A stretch of 64,000 bases of DNA from Fimenecus sp045613585 (GCA_045613585.1 JAZLBG010000107.1:10847-74846), one strand, 5' to 3'; shown: positions 49,921 to 59,155, counted from the first letter of the stretch. Notes: generated by a model not told the origin, from the letters alone. Made by a program: numbers and translations.

Positions 49921-50832
49921 ATGTATAAAATAGAACTTGGTAAAACTGGGTTACAAGTGCCAACGATTGCAGTTGGTTGTATGCGAATTAGTGATATGAG
50001 TGAAAAGCAGGTGTCGGCTTTTGTTGATACAGCATTAGAAAATAATGCGAACTTTTTTGACCATGCTGATATTTATGGCGGTGGCAAAAGTGAAGAGGTT
50101 TTTGGCAAAGTAATCACACCATCAATGCGTGAAAACATTTTCATTCAAACAAAATGCGGTATTCGTCAAGGTCAGTTTGATTTTTCTTATGACCATATCG
50201 TAAATTCAGTTGATGGTAGTTTAAAGCGTCTTGGCACAGAATATATTGATGTTTTACTTCTTCACAGACCTGATGCACTTATGGAGCCTGAAGAAGTTGC
50301 AAAGGCATTTGATTATTTGAAAATATCAGGTAAAGTACGTAATTTTGGCGTTTCTAACCAAAATCCATATCAAATGCAACTTTTACAGAACTCACTTGAT
50401 ATGTCAATCTGTGCAAATCAGTTGCAATTTGGTGTAATGCATACTCCAATGATTCAATCAGGAATTAATGTGAATATGTATAATGAATCAGGTATTAATC
50501 GTGATGATAGTGTTTTAGATTATTGCCGACTTAACAAAATTACCATTCAACCTTGGTCGCCAATGCAATATGGATTTTTTGAAGGTTGCTTTATAGATAA
50601 TCCCAAATTTCCTGAACTTAATAAAGTACTTGAAAACATTGGCAATAAATATGGCGTTTCAAAAACTACTATGGCTTTTGCTTGGATTCTTCGTCACCCT
50701 GCAAAAATGCAACCTGTAACAGGCACTACAAATCTTGCACGCCTTGCAGATTGTTTAAAGGCAAGTGAAATCAATATCACTCGTGAAGAATGGTATGAAA
50801 TTTATCGTGCAGCAGGTAATAAACTTCCATAA
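49921..50832 (+). CDS. Aldo/keto reductase
   Basis: This 303-aa NAD(P)H-dependent oxidoreductase has 'FFDHADIYGGGKSEEVFG' (Asp and catalytic Tyr), 'QTKCGIR' (Lys), 'LLHRPDALMEPEEVA' (His) and 'FGVSNQNPYQM'. It resembles the YdhF group. The start is the ATG at 49921 with GGGAGAAG; the earlier in-frame start overlaps the EamA gene. It is part of a run of short-spaced genes (EamA, AKR, Gfo/Idh) likely transcribed together. Confidence 0.92.
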   Translation: MYKIELGKTGLQVPTIAVGCMRISDMSEKQVSAFVDTALENNANFFDHADIYGGGKSEEVFGKVITPSMRENIFIQTKCGIRQGQFDFSYDHIVNSVDGSLKRLGTEYIDVLLLHRPDALMEPEEVAKAFDYLKISGKVRNFGVSNQNPYQMQLLQNSLDMSICANQLQFGVMHTPMIQSGINVNMYNESGINRDDSVLDYCRLNKITIQPWSPMQYGFFEGCFIDNPKFPELNKVLENIGNKYGVSKTTMAFAWILRHPAKMQPVTGTTNLARLADCLKASEINITREEWYEIYRAAGNKLP

Positions 50833-50843
50833 GGAGAATTTTT

Positions 50844-51818
50844 ATGAATAAATTTCGTTGGTGCTTTATAGGTGCAGGTAGTCTTGCAAAAACAGTAGCA
50901 TTTCAACTTAATAGAAGTGGTCGTCACGAAATAGTGTCGTGTTATACACGAAATTATGAAAAAGGTGTTGCATTTGCCAAGAAATTCGGTGGTAAAGCAT
51001 ATAAAACTCCTGAAGAAGCAATTGTAGCAGAAGATGTAGATGGTGTTTATATCGTAACTCCGCACAATGCTCATTATCGTTATGCAAAACAAGCATTAGA
51101 GTTAGGTAAGCCTGTATTCTGTGAGAAATCCTTTACAGTAACAGCAGAAGAAACTGACCAGCTGATTGCCCTTGCAAAAGAAAAAGATTTATATCTTTGT
51201 GAAGCAATGTGGACTTGGTTTTCTGCTTCTGCAAATCAAACAAAAAAATGGATTGACGAGGATAAACTTGGCGAAATTTATTCAGCGGATTTTACATACC
51301 ATGTGAATATCATAAATGGTGCAGAGCGTGTGCGTGACCCTAAAAGGGCAGGTGGAGCGTTGCTTGATATTACAATTTACCCAATAACCTATGCTTATCG
51401 TCTTTGGGGTATTCCACAAAAAATTGAAACTCAAGCTAATGTTCAAAATGGTATTGATATAAGTGAAGAAATAGTGTTTACTTATCCTGATTTCAAAGTG
51501 AATATCAGTGCATCAATAGCCGATTTTAACGGATTTGAAAAAATGTCAATCAAAGGTGAGAATGGCGAAATCAAAGCTACTCTTTACCATGCTATGAATG
51601 GTGTGACATTCAAAAAATCTCTTTTCAAGAAAGAAAAGTTTAAGGGGAAGGGACCTAAAATGATTTCTTATGTTGAAGAGTTTGATTCAGTTGCAAATGA
51701 TATTAGAAACGGATTAAAAGAAAGCTTTATGGTGCCACTAAAAGCCACATCAGATGTTATGCATCTTCTTGACCAAATCCGTGCACAAATGGGACTTGAT
51801 TACAATAATCTTGAATAG
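50844..51818 (+). CDS. Gfo/Idh/MocA-family oxidoreductase
   Basis: This is a 324-aa protein. The N-terminal Rossmann domain begins 'FRWCFIGAGSLAKTVAFQL', with 'GVYIVTPHNAHYRYAKQALELGKPVFCEKSF' carrying the EK dyad. The C-terminal domain is the family's alpha/beta fold with 'GGALLDITIYPI'. It oxidises or reduces sugars or polyols with NAD(P). It sits 11 bases after the aldo/keto reductase gene, so the two may process the same sugar derivative released by the nearby hydrolases. Confidence 0.92.
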   Translation: MNKFRWCFIGAGSLAKTVAFQLNRSGRHEIVSCYTRNYEKGVAFAKKFGGKAYKTPEEAIVAEDVDGVYIVTPHNAHYRYAKQALELGKPVFCEKSFTVTAEETDQLIALAKEKDLYLCEAMWTWFSASANQTKKWIDEDKLGEIYSADFTYHVNIINGAERVRDPKRAGGALLDITIYPITYAYRLWGIPQKIETQANVQNGIDISEEIVFTYPDFKVNISASIADFNGFEKMSIKGENGEIKATLYHAMNGVTFKKSLFKKEKFKGKGPKMISYVEEFDSVANDIRNGLKESFMVPLKATSDVMHLLDQIRAQMGLDYNNLE

Positions 51819-51845
51819 ATAAATCATTAAATTATTAAAAATTTC

Positions 51846-51876
51846 TTGACTTTGACGTTGCGTCATAGTGTATACT
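51846..51876 (+). promoter_or_regulatory. MerR-type promoter with 19-base spacer and operator dyad
   Basis: TTGACT (51846-51851), a 19-base spacer and TATACT (51871-51876). The spacer contains the dyad TGACG-TTG-CGTCA (51853-51865). This over-long spacing is the classical target of MerR activators and lies directly upstream of the TipAL-like gene, so it is autoregulatory. Confidence 0.75.
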
Positions 51877-51897
51877 CCTGTTGGTGAGGTGATAATT

Positions 51898-52626
51898 ATG
51901 AAAATGCATATTAACGAATTAGCCAAGCTTGCAGGTGTCAGTGTACGCACACTGCATTATTACGATGAAATCGGACTTTTGAAACCTGCCAATGTTGACG
52001 AACAAAATGGTTACCGATTCTACGATGAAAACTCACTTCTTCGTATGCAAGAGATTCTCTTTTATCGTGAGCTTGATTTTTCGCTAAAAAGCATTATAGA
52101 AATTTTATCATCTCCCGATTATGATAAACAAAAGGCACTTACTGAGCAGAAAAAACTGTTAATCCTTAAAAAAGAGCGATTAGAAAGGATTATTTCTGCC
52201 ATTGACAGTGCAGAGAAAGGAGAAACAACTGCTATGAAAGCATTTGACAACACCGAATTTGAAAACTACAAAGAAGAAGTAAAAGAAAAGTGGGGACAAA
52301 CCTCAGCCTATAAAGAATATTCTCAAAAAACAAAGGGTTATTCAAAAGACAATTTCAATGCAATGGGTGTGGGGCTAGAGAGTCTTCTCGAAGACTTTGC
52401 AGTTTGTATGAATAGTGGCGCAAGTGTAGATTCAACTGATGCACAAAACCTTGTGAGGAAATTACAATGTTATATAACCGAAAACTTCTATACTTGTACA
52501 AACGAGATTCTAGCAGGTCTTGGTCAAATGTATGTTGCTGACGAAAGATTTAAGAATAATATAGATAAACACTCTGTTGGTACAGCAGAGTTTATAAGCA
52601 AAGCAATTAAATATTATTGTAAATAA
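51898..52626 (+). CDS. MerR/TipAL-type regulator
   Basis: Residues 1-105 are the MerR winged helix and dimer helix ('MHINELAKLAGVSVRTLHYYDEIGLLKP'). Residues 125-242 are a TipAS-like drug-binding domain ('YKEEVKEKWGQTSAYKEYSQKTKGY', 'AGLGQMYVADERFKNNIDKHSVGTAEFISKAI'). Such proteins bind thiopeptides or other compounds and activate their own promoter. The ATG at 51898 follows GAGGTG. The genes after it (flavodoxin/ferredoxin, methyltransferase-like, GNAT) may belong to its operon. Confidence 0.9.
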   Translation: MKMHINELAKLAGVSVRTLHYYDEIGLLKPANVDEQNGYRFYDENSLLRMQEILFYRELDFSLKSIIEILSSPDYDKQKALTEQKKLLILKKERLERIISAIDSAEKGETTAMKAFDNTEFENYKEEVKEKWGQTSAYKEYSQKTKGYSKDNFNAMGVGLESLLEDFAVCMNSGASVDSTDAQNLVRKLQCYITENFYTCTNEILAGLGQMYVADERFKNNIDKHSVGTAEFISKAIKYYCK

Positions 52627-52638
52627 GTTGGTGATATT

Positions 52639-53385
52639 ATGATTTTGTATTTTAGTGGTACTGGTAATAGCCGTTATGTAGCAGAGCAAATTGCTAAAAT
52701 CACAAATGACGAATTGGTAAGTATCAATAATAAGTTGAAAACTAACGATACAAGCAAAATAACCATAAATGATAAGCTGATTTTTGTTGTGCCAACTTAC
52801 GCTTGGCGTATTCCTAAAATAATTCGTGATTGGATTATTAAAACGAATTTCATAGGGGCAAAAAACACTTGGTTTGTAATGACTTGTGGCAGTGAAATTG
52901 GTAATGCAGAAAAATATAATAAGCAACTCTGTCAGATTAAAAACTTTACTTATATGGGTACATCTGGTGTTGTAATGCCTGAAAACTATATTATTATGTT
53001 CAATTCACCAAACAAGGACGAAATCGAAAAAATCTTTACTAAAGCAGATGTTGAAATAACAAAGATTGCAAATCGAATAAAAGAAAATAAGCCATTCAAT
53101 ACACCGCAAAATAAATTACAAGACAAGTTTATGAGTGGCCCTGTAAATATGCTTTTTTACCCAATGTATGTAAAAGCAAAAGGGTTTATTGCAGATGATA
53201 AATGCACAAACTGTGGTAAGTGTGTGAAAGTCTGTCCTCTTAATAATATTGAGATAAAAAACAATAAACCTATGTGGAATAAAAACTGCACTCATTGTCT
53301 TGCATGTATTTCATATTGTCCGACTAACGCTATTGAATATGGCAAAAAAACAGTTGGTAAGCAAAGATACAAATGTGAAAGATAA
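52639..53385 (+). CDS. EFR1-type flavodoxin-ferredoxin protein
   Basis: This is a 248-aa protein. The flavodoxin fold is at the N-terminus ('MILYFSGTGNSRYVAEQI', FMN phosphate loop SGTGNS). Two 4Fe-4S clusters are at the C-terminus ('CTNCGKCVKVCPLNNI' and 'CTHCLACISYCPTNAI'). It is an electron carrier or reductase of anaerobes, in the cytoplasm. It begins 12 bases after the TipAL-type gene, so it is co-transcribed. Confidence 0.92.
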   Translation: MILYFSGTGNSRYVAEQIAKITNDELVSINNKLKTNDTSKITINDKLIFVVPTYAWRIPKIIRDWIIKTNFIGAKNTWFVMTCGSEIGNAEKYNKQLCQIKNFTYMGTSGVVMPENYIIMFNSPNKDEIEKIFTKADVEITKIANRIKENKPFNTPQNKLQDKFMSGPVNMLFYPMYVKAKGFIADDKCTNCGKCVKVCPLNNIEIKNNKPMWNKNCTHCLACISYCPTNAIEYGKKTVGKQRYKCER

Positions 53386-53395
53386 AGGTGAATTT

Positions 53396-54067
53396 ATGAA
53401 ATTAAAACTCTTTATAAGTGCGATACTTAAATTTTCATTAGGTGCAGTTTTAGTAGGGTTATTAGTCTTTTTACCGGCTGGAACATTTGCATATTTTAAT
53501 GGTTGGTTGTTTATGGGTATTCTATTTATCCCAATATTTTTAGCAGGACTAGTAATGATGGCAAAAAATCCAAAACTATTACAATCTCGTCTTGATACAA
53601 AAGAAAAACAAAAAGAGCAAGACCTTGTTGTAAAGTTAAGCGGTCTTATGTTTCTTACAGGTTTTATAGTTGCAGGTTTAGGTGTTCGTTTTGGGTGGTA
53701 TATGCTGCCTAAACCTGTGGTAATGGTATCTGCAATTGTGTTTTTAATTGCATATATTCTTTATGCAGAGGTTTTAAGAGAAAATACATATCTTTCTCGC
53801 ACTATTGAGGTGCAAGAGGGACAAAAGGTTATTGATACAGGCCTTTATGGTATAGTAAGACATCCAATGTATAGCGTAACGCTACTTTTGTTTTTGTCAA
53901 TGCCACTTGTGTTAGGGTCAGTTTACTCTTTTGTGATTTTTCTTGCATATCCATTCATAATTTCAAAAAGAATTAAGCATGAAGAAGAATTTTTAGAAAA
54001 AGAGTTAAACGGCTATAAAGAATATAAGCAAAAAGTAAAATATCGTTTAATTCCATTTATTTGGTAA
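53396..54067 (+). CDS. Isoprenylcysteine methyltransferase (ICMT)-like membrane protein
   Basis: The 223-aa protein has about six helices. The C-terminal block 'VIDTGLYGIVRHPMYSVTLLLF', then 'RIKHEEEFLEKELNGYKEYKQKVKYRLIP' is the PEMT/ICMT signature for SAM binding at the membrane. The acceptor in bacteria is unknown. The start is the ATG at 53396; the upstream in-frame region overlaps the ferredoxin gene. It is in the same operon. Confidence 0.88.
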   Translation: MKLKLFISAILKFSLGAVLVGLLVFLPAGTFAYFNGWLFMGILFIPIFLAGLVMMAKNPKLLQSRLDTKEKQKEQDLVVKLSGLMFLTGFIVAGLGVRFGWYMLPKPVVMVSAIVFLIAYILYAEVLRENTYLSRTIEVQEGQKVIDTGLYGIVRHPMYSVTLLLFLSMPLVLGSVYSFVIFLAYPFIISKRIKHEEEFLEKELNGYKEYKQKVKYRLIPFIW

Positions 54068-54076
54068 AGGTAAAAT

Positions 54077-54559
54077 ATGAGTATTAAAATAGTTGAAGCA
54101 TATACATATAAAAATGAAGTCAAAGAATTGTTTGCTGAATATACAGAAATGTTAATTGAAGGTGATGGTAACTTTAAAAGTTATTTGGGTATTCAAAACT
54201 ATGACCATGAAATAGAAAATTTAGAAGAAAAGTATGGCAAGCCAAACGGCAGACTTTATTTGGCTTTTTATGATGGCATTTTAGCAGGGTGCATAGGACT
54301 TCGTAAAATTGATAATGACAATTGTGAGTTAAAGCGCCTTTATGTGAAACCGCAATTTCGCGGGAATAAAATAGCTAGTTTTCTTGTAAAACACATTATG
54401 TCAGAAGCAAAAGAAATTGGTTATAAGCATATTTTGTTAGATACTTTACCATTTCTTGAAACGGCAATAAGTATGTACAAAAAATACGGATTTTACGAAA
54501 TCGAAAGCTACAACAATAGCCCTATGGAAAACTTGATTTACCTTAAATATGATTTGTAA
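54077..54559 (+). CDS. GNAT N-acetyltransferase
   Basis: This 160-aa protein has the GCN5 fold with 'CELKRLYVKPQFRGNKIASFLVKHIMSEA' (acetyl-CoA P-loop Q/R-x-x-G-x-G/A) and 'YKHILLDTLPFLETAISMYKKYGFYEI'. The substrate is unknown. It is the last gene of the operon, ahead of a terminator. Confidence 0.92.
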   Translation: MSIKIVEAYTYKNEVKELFAEYTEMLIEGDGNFKSYLGIQNYDHEIENLEEKYGKPNGRLYLAFYDGILAGCIGLRKIDNDNCELKRLYVKPQFRGNKIASFLVKHIMSEAKEIGYKHILLDTLPFLETAISMYKKYGFYEIESYNNSPMENLIYLKYDL

Positions 54560-54564
54560 AAATA

Positions 54565-54593
54565 AAAGGCTCACAAAAAAGTGAGCCTTTTTT
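54565..54593. terminator. Bidirectional terminator between the GNAT gene and tRNA-Leu
   Basis: AAAAGGCTCAC / GTGAGCCTTTT with a 6-base A loop and a T run. Confidence 0.88.
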
Positions 54594-54595
54594 AT

Positions 54596-54683
54596 TGGTG
54601 CGGACGATGGGACTTGAACCCACAAGGAAGCAATATCCACAGGAGTCTGAGACCTGCGCGTCTGCCAATTCCGCCACATCCGC
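54596..54683 (-). tRNA. tRNA-Leu (anticodon CAG)
   Basis: Acceptor GCGGATG pairs loosely with CGTCCGC (one G-U), the D region is 'GTGGCGGAATTGGCAGACGC', anticodon loop CTCAGAC (CAG), the long variable arm of class II tRNAs, the T loop GTTCAAGTC, and encoded CCA (54596-54598). Confidence 0.95.
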
Positions 54684-54688
54684 ATATT

Positions 54689-54882
54689 TGTTTTTTTTAG
54701 TTATATCATTACAATTAATTAATAAATGTTTACGACGCGCCCGCGTGACACTTGCGGTACCCAAAATCTTTATTCGCTTGGAGCGCGAAAAGATTTTGAC
54801 CGCTGCGTCTTTTTAGCCTTCGCTTCATCCTCCACAGGAGGCGCTCGGCTAAAAACTGCCAATTCCGCCACATCCGCATATT
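54689..54882 (-). pseudogene. Tandem tRNA-Leu remnant interrupted by hairpin DNA
   Basis: The 27 bases covering the 5' end of tRNA-Leu (54662-54688) recur exactly at 54856-54882. Between them lies GC-rich DNA with hairpins: TTTTTAGCC/GGCTAAAAA, enclosing CCTCC/GGAGG (about 54810-54855), and AAAATCTTT/AAAGATTTT (about 54763-54798). A 'GACGCAGCGGTC' piece resembles the next part of the tRNA. It looks like a second tRNA-Leu gene split or degraded by inserted repeats. No functional cloverleaf can be drawn. Confidence 0.55.
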
Positions 54883-54948
54883 AAATTTACGCCCGATAAT
54901 AATATCATTTCAATATATAAAAGTCAAGACGATATAGTAAGTGTTTTA

Positions 54949-55149
54949 AAATTTGAGTTTGTCTAACTGTTTTATATGCGTTTTCTCGGCTCCCCTTGTC
55001 AGGGGAGCTGTCAACGAAGTTGACTGAGGGGTAGTCAAAAACGCTCATTAAAGACTATCTCTCCCTCCGTCAACGCTAACGCGTTGCCACCTCCCTCGTC
55101 AGAGGGAGGCAAAAGAACACCATTCAATGAGCCCGACAAACTCAAATTT
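54949..55149. mobile_element. MITE-like dispersed repeat with perfect 15-bp terminal inverted repeats
   Basis: AAATTTGAGTTTGTC (54949-54963) and GACAAACTCAAATTT (55135-55149) enclose 171 bases with internal hairpins (GCTCCCCT/AGGGGAGC, CAACGAAGTTG, CAACGCTAACGCGTTG, CCTCCCTC/GAGGGAGG). There is no ORF. A second copy begins at 63820. Confidence 0.8.
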
Positions 55150-55150
55150 A

Positions 55151-55702
55151 TCACTCTTTATTCATATGTACCATATGTGTTTTGCCAAGCATAAGCATAA
55201 CTGTTGGAATAAGCAGTAGTTGAAGAATTATACCAGGTCCAGCTTTAACAATGGCACTACTTACAAACATTGAAATGGTAAATCCGTTATCACCAAACCC
55301 TAAAAGAATGCATTGAACTATTCCCCAAACCACTCGACCTGCTACCATTGAAATTAAAAGGCAAAGGTAAAGAGATTTAATGCATTTCCAACGGGATTTC
55401 TGGAATAAAAGACCGATAACAAGACCATAAGTTGCAAGTTCAAATGCCATACTTATTGCTGATGGAAACATAATGGGCATACCAAATAATGCTGAACGAA
55501 GTATTGGCGCAATAAATCCAATTGTGAGTCCATATTGCCAACCACAAATTAGTCCGCAAAGCATAACAGGCATATGCATAGGTAAAAGCATATTGCCAAT
55601 TTCTTTAATTTGTGCTGAGAAAAATGGCAAGATAAGTGCAATTGCAAGAAACATTGCAGTTAACACTAAATACATTAACTTTTTGTTTTTATCTGTACTC
55701 AT
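55151..55702 (-). CDS. ECF-transporter substrate-binding (S) component
   Basis: The 183-aa protein has six predicted helices, with 'MYLVLTAMFLAIALILPFF', 'GNMLLPMHMPVMLCGLICGWQYGLTIGFIAPILRS' and a C-terminal 'GIILQLLLIPTVML'. This is the S-component fold for vitamin or precursor uptake. The LPMHMPV motif places it in a Firmicutes subgroup of unknown or debated substrate. The start codon overlaps the stop of the AKR gene (ATGA), so they are translationally coupled. The MITE-like repeat abuts its stop codon. Confidence 0.88.
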   Translation of the reverse strand: MSTDKNKKLMYLVLTAMFLAIALILPFFSAQIKEIGNMLLPMHMPVMLCGLICGWQYGLTIGFIAPILRSALFGMPIMFPSAISMAFELATYGLVIGLLFQKSRWKCIKSLYLCLLISMVAGRVVWGIVQCILLGFGDNGFTISMFVSSAIVKAGPGIILQLLLIPTVMLMLGKTHMVHMNKE

Positions 55703-56814
55703 TTTTCAAATTCCTTTGCTACATCCTTAAGCAGTTTTCTGATTTCAAGGTGTTGCGGACATGATTTTTCACAAAGTCCGCACTCAATGCAATCAGAAGC
55801 CTTACCTTTGCCAACAGTATGCACATCTTCATAATAATATTTTGGATTCCAGTCTTTGAATTGTTTACGGTCATTCATACAAGCAAAAACTTCAGGAATA
55901 GGAATGTTTTTAGGGCATCCGTCAACACAATAACGACAAGCGGTGCAAGGAATAAGATTTTGTGCATTCATAATTTTGCAAACCTTGTTGATTGCATCCA
56001 TTTCTTTGTCGCTGAGTGGCTCAAAATTTTTCATAAAACTGATATTATCATTCATCTGAGCCATATCACTCATACCTGAAAGCACCATAAAAATACCTTC
56101 AAATCCTGCTGCAAAACGAATGGCATAACTAGCAGGAGTACCGCCATTAAGGTCATCAAGTACTTTTTTAGCATCATCAGGGAGTTTTACAAGACTACCA
56201 CCTTTAACAGGCTCCATAACAATAATTGGCTTGTCGTGTTTGCGACAAACTTCATAGCATTTTCTGCCCTCAACTGATTCATCGTTATAGTCAAGGTAGT
56301 TAAACTGAATTTGCACAAATTCTATTTCAGGATACTCTGTAAGAATCTGGTCAAGCACAACTGCCTTATCGTGGAATGAAAGTCCAATATGGCGGATTTT
56401 ACCTTCTGATTTTAATTGGAATGCAGTTTCATAAGCACGACAAGCTTTGTATTTTTCAAAATTTGTTGCATTCTGTGCATGCATTAAGTAAAAGTCAAAA
56501 TATTCAACACCACAGTTTTTTAACTGTTTTTCAAATAAGGGTCTGATTTGACTTTCTTTCTTAAAAAATCCCTCAGATAATTTATTTGCAAGAATATAAC
56601 TTTCTCTTGGATGACGGGAAGTAAGACACTTTTTGAGTGTTGACTCATTTCGCATTTCCATATATCCGTGAGCAGTATCAAAATAGTTAAAACCTGCTTC
56701 AAGAAATGTGTCAATCATCTGCTTTGATTGTTCAATGTCAATAAGCGGACCTTTGCGGGGAAGTCGCATACATCCAAAACCGAAATTCTTTTTTACTTCA
56801 GGAAAATAACTCAT
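55699..56814 (-). CDS. Aldo/keto reductase with C-terminal ferredoxin domain
   Basis: This is a 371-aa protein. The AKR barrel spans 1-270 ('FGFGCMRLP', 'FNYFDTAHGYM', 'ANKLSEG', 'DFYLMHAQNATNF'). The C-terminus has a Cys-rich 'CTACRYCVDGCPKNI' and a 4Fe-4S motif 'CIECGLCEKSCPQHL'. Such proteins transfer electrons between ferredoxin-like carriers and a carbonyl substrate in anaerobes. It lies 4 bases after the methyltransferase gene in a long minus-strand run of genes. Confidence 0.93.
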   Translation of the reverse strand: MSYFPEVKKNFGFGCMRLPRKGPLIDIEQSKQMIDTFLEAGFNYFDTAHGYMEMRNESTLKKCLTSRHPRESYILANKLSEGFFKKESQIRPLFEKQLKNCGVEYFDFYLMHAQNATNFEKYKACRAYETAFQLKSEGKIRHIGLSFHDKAVVLDQILTEYPEIEFVQIQFNYLDYNDESVEGRKCYEVCRKHDKPIIVMEPVKGGSLVKLPDDAKKVLDDLNGGTPASYAIRFAAGFEGIFMVLSGMSDMAQMNDNISFMKNFEPLSDKEMDAINKVCKIMNAQNLIPCTACRYCVDGCPKNIPIPEVFACMNDRKQFKDWNPKYYYEDVHTVGKGKASDCIECGLCEKSCPQHLEIRKLLKDVAKEFEK

Positions 56815-56818
56815 AAAA

Positions 56819-57394
56819 TCACCTTTTAGTACCTGTTACCTGATACATTTTATCATTTGAAATCATAACATCAACATTAAAGTATGGACTTAACATTTCT
56901 GCTAATTCGTCACATTCAGGAAGAATGTTTGAAACCTTTCCTGCTGATTTCATATGAATTTCATCAAGTTCTTTTTTGCTCAAACCGTGAGCAATTGTGA
57001 ATCGTCCACCACTTTTTAATGCACTTGAAAGGTTTTCTATTACTTTCAAAGGCTCAGGGAAATGTGGGAAGGCATTGTAAATCATTATGCAATCAAATGT
57101 TTTATCAAAGGATATTTCTTCAGCATCACCACAAATAAAATCAACTTGTGGGAATTTTGATTTTGCTACTTTCACCATTTCGGTTGATAAATCAACCGCG
57201 GTAACGCTTGCACCACGCTCAAGATAAGAGGGGAATAATACCCCAGTACCACAAGCAACATCAAGTACACGAATATTCTCTTTTATCCCTGCATTATCTA
57301 AAATAGTGTTGATAATTTTAATATCTGCAATCGGCTCATTATCCCAACGAGATGCAAACTCATCAAAAAAGTCCTTAATTATTTGTTTTTTCAT
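56819..57394 (-). CDS. SAM-dependent methyltransferase (class I)
   Basis: This is a 191-aa protein with motif I 'VLDVACGTGVLFPSYLERGA', the acidic residue 'VTAVDLSTEM' and 'DFICGDAEEISF'. The substrate is not evident. I place the start at the ATG at 57394, one base beyond the stop of the GH2 gene; an alternative TTG at 57415 would overlap GH2 more. No strong Shine-Dalgarno is seen, so it may depend on translational coupling. Confidence 0.88.
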   Translation of the reverse strand: MKKQIIKDFFDEFASRWDNEPIADIKIINTILDNAGIKENIRVLDVACGTGVLFPSYLERGASVTAVDLSTEMVKVAKSKFPQVDFICGDAEEISFDKTFDCIMIYNAFPHFPEPLKVIENLSSALKSGGRFTIAHGLSKKELDEIHMKSAGKVSNILPECDELAEMLSPYFNVDVMISNDKMYQVTGTKR

Positions 57395-57395
57395 A

Positions 57396-59141
57396 TTACT
57401 TTTCAATTTCTGCAACCTTTGTATTTACCGCAATAATTCTATCATAGATTTCGTCACTGAATTTCTTTTCACGGTCATATGTGTAAAGACCATTCTGCTC
57501 TTGCTCAATATCATAAAGCTGAGTGTAGCAGAAACCAAACATCTTATAGTTGCTTACAATAACATCAGTAAGACCTACATACCTGTCTGCAAATTCTTCA
57601 GGTGTCTTAACGTCTTCGCCGTAACCCCATGATTTAATTGACTGGTCACTAACCCATTTAATTCCGCCATATTCACTGATGAATACAGGTCCACCGCTAT
57701 ATTTCTGACGACCAGGGTTATCTTGAAGAACATGCTCATAAAGGTAATCTTCAGTCATAAAACGGTCATAGTTGTTTTTGAAAAATTCCACATCATAACT
57801 GTAATCGTGTAAATCATAAATATCAGTTTTTACATGGAAATTACCGCTTGTGTCAATACAAGGACGAGTGCTGTCCACTGCTTTTGTGTAGTCATAAACA
57901 GTTGCAAGAAGTGGGTCGTATTGTGGTCTCTTTTTGTAGTCCCAAGTTTCGTTAAATGGGCACCAACCAATAATTGCTGGGTGGTTAAAGTCGCGGTCAA
58001 CTGCTTCTTTCCATTCGTTTAAGAATACATCAACGCTTTTTGGATTGGAGTAATCAAGTCCCCAGTTAGCATATTCACCCCAAACTATATAGCCCATTTT
58101 GTCGCAGAAATAAAGGAATTTTGGGTCAAATACTTTCTGGTGAAGTCTTGCACCATTAAATCCAACAGCCATTGAAAGTTCAATATCTTTCATTAAATCT
58201 TCGTCATTTGGCGCTGTGTAAATGCCTTTTTTATAGAACCCTTGGTCAAGGACAAGGCGTTGGAATACGCTTTTTTCATTTATTAAGAATTTATACCCAT
58301 CAAGGCGTACATTTCTAAGACCAAAATATGAATAAACCTTATCTTCACCAAAAGTGATTTCTAAATCATAAAGTCGACCGTTGCCAACTTCCCAAAGGTG
58401 AGTTTCTTGGAGAGCAATTTGCATAACTTCATTGCCACAAGCATCTTTAAATGTTGATTTGCCAACGCTTTTGCCATCAAAGAATGCTTCACAAGTAAGG
58501 TCTGCTTTGCCTTTAAGATTAAAATTAATTGTAACCATGCCATTTTTGTGGTCAGGGTAAATTTTAAAGTTTTCTACACGGGTATCAGGTGCATATTCAA
58601 GATAAACTGTCTGCCAGATGCCTGTTGTGCGAGTGTAGTCGCAAGCGTGACTCTTTTTCCATTCACTTTGCTTACCACGAATAACATAAGGATTTTTAAC
58701 ATCATCTTCGCAAAGTACGAAAATTTCATTTGCACCATCAACAGCAAGGTCAGTAATATCAAATTTGAATGATGTGTAACCGCCTTTATGACGACCTGCA
58801 AGTTTGCCATTTACAAGCACAGTTGTAAGGTGGTCAGCTGCACCGAAGCACAAGAATACACGATTACCATCTTTTTTTATTTCTACAGTTTTCTTGTACC
58901 AAACCATGTTGATGAAGTTTTTATAACCTATGCCTGAAAGCTCACTTTCAACACAGAATGGCACATTGATTTTGTGTGTATAGTTATTATTATTTCTAAT
59001 TTCAACAGCTACTTTTTCGTCAGTTGAAAATTTAAAACCTAATTTTGCTTTTTGAAAACCAAAATCCCATTGACCATTAAGAATTTCAATGTTTTTTCTC
59101 TCGAATTGGGGACTTGGGTGTTTTGATACTGTAAATTGCAT
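57396..59141 (-). CDS. GH2-family beta-glycosidase
   Basis: The 581-aa protein has an N-terminal sugar-binding jelly roll ('GQWDFGFQKAKLGFK', 'NMVWYKKTVEI', 'GAADHLTTVLVNGKL'), an Ig-like domain and a barrel with acid/base E398 in 'CPFNETWDY' and nucleophile E490 in 'ISEYGG'. It could be a beta-galactosidase, glucuronidase or mannosidase; compact 580-aa GH2 enzymes vary in specificity. The start is the ATG at 59141 after GGAGGG. It is cytoplasmic and part of the minus-strand run with the GH30 gene. Confidence 0.92.
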   Translation of the reverse strand: MQFTVSKHPSPQFERKNIEILNGQWDFGFQKAKLGFKFSTDEKVAVEIRNNNNYTHKINVPFCVESELSGIGYKNFINMVWYKKTVEIKKDGNRVFLCFGAADHLTTVLVNGKLAGRHKGGYTSFKFDITDLAVDGANEIFVLCEDDVKNPYVIRGKQSEWKKSHACDYTRTTGIWQTVYLEYAPDTRVENFKIYPDHKNGMVTINFNLKGKADLTCEAFFDGKSVGKSTFKDACGNEVMQIALQETHLWEVGNGRLYDLEITFGEDKVYSYFGLRNVRLDGYKFLINEKSVFQRLVLDQGFYKKGIYTAPNDEDLMKDIELSMAVGFNGARLHQKVFDPKFLYFCDKMGYIVWGEYANWGLDYSNPKSVDVFLNEWKEAVDRDFNHPAIIGWCPFNETWDYKKRPQYDPLLATVYDYTKAVDSTRPCIDTSGNFHVKTDIYDLHDYSYDVEFFKNNYDRFMTEDYLYEHVLQDNPGRQKYSGGPVFISEYGGIKWVSDQSIKSWGYGEDVKTPEEFADRYVGLTDVIVSNYKMFGFCYTQLYDIEQEQNGLYTYDREKKFSDEIYDRIIAVNTKVAEIEK

Positions 59142-59155
59142 ATGTTTTCCCTCCA

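Noticed and set aside
54446..54816. Several short open frames over the tRNA-Leu region
   Set aside because: They are translations of the tRNA, its terminator and its remnant, a common annotation artefact.
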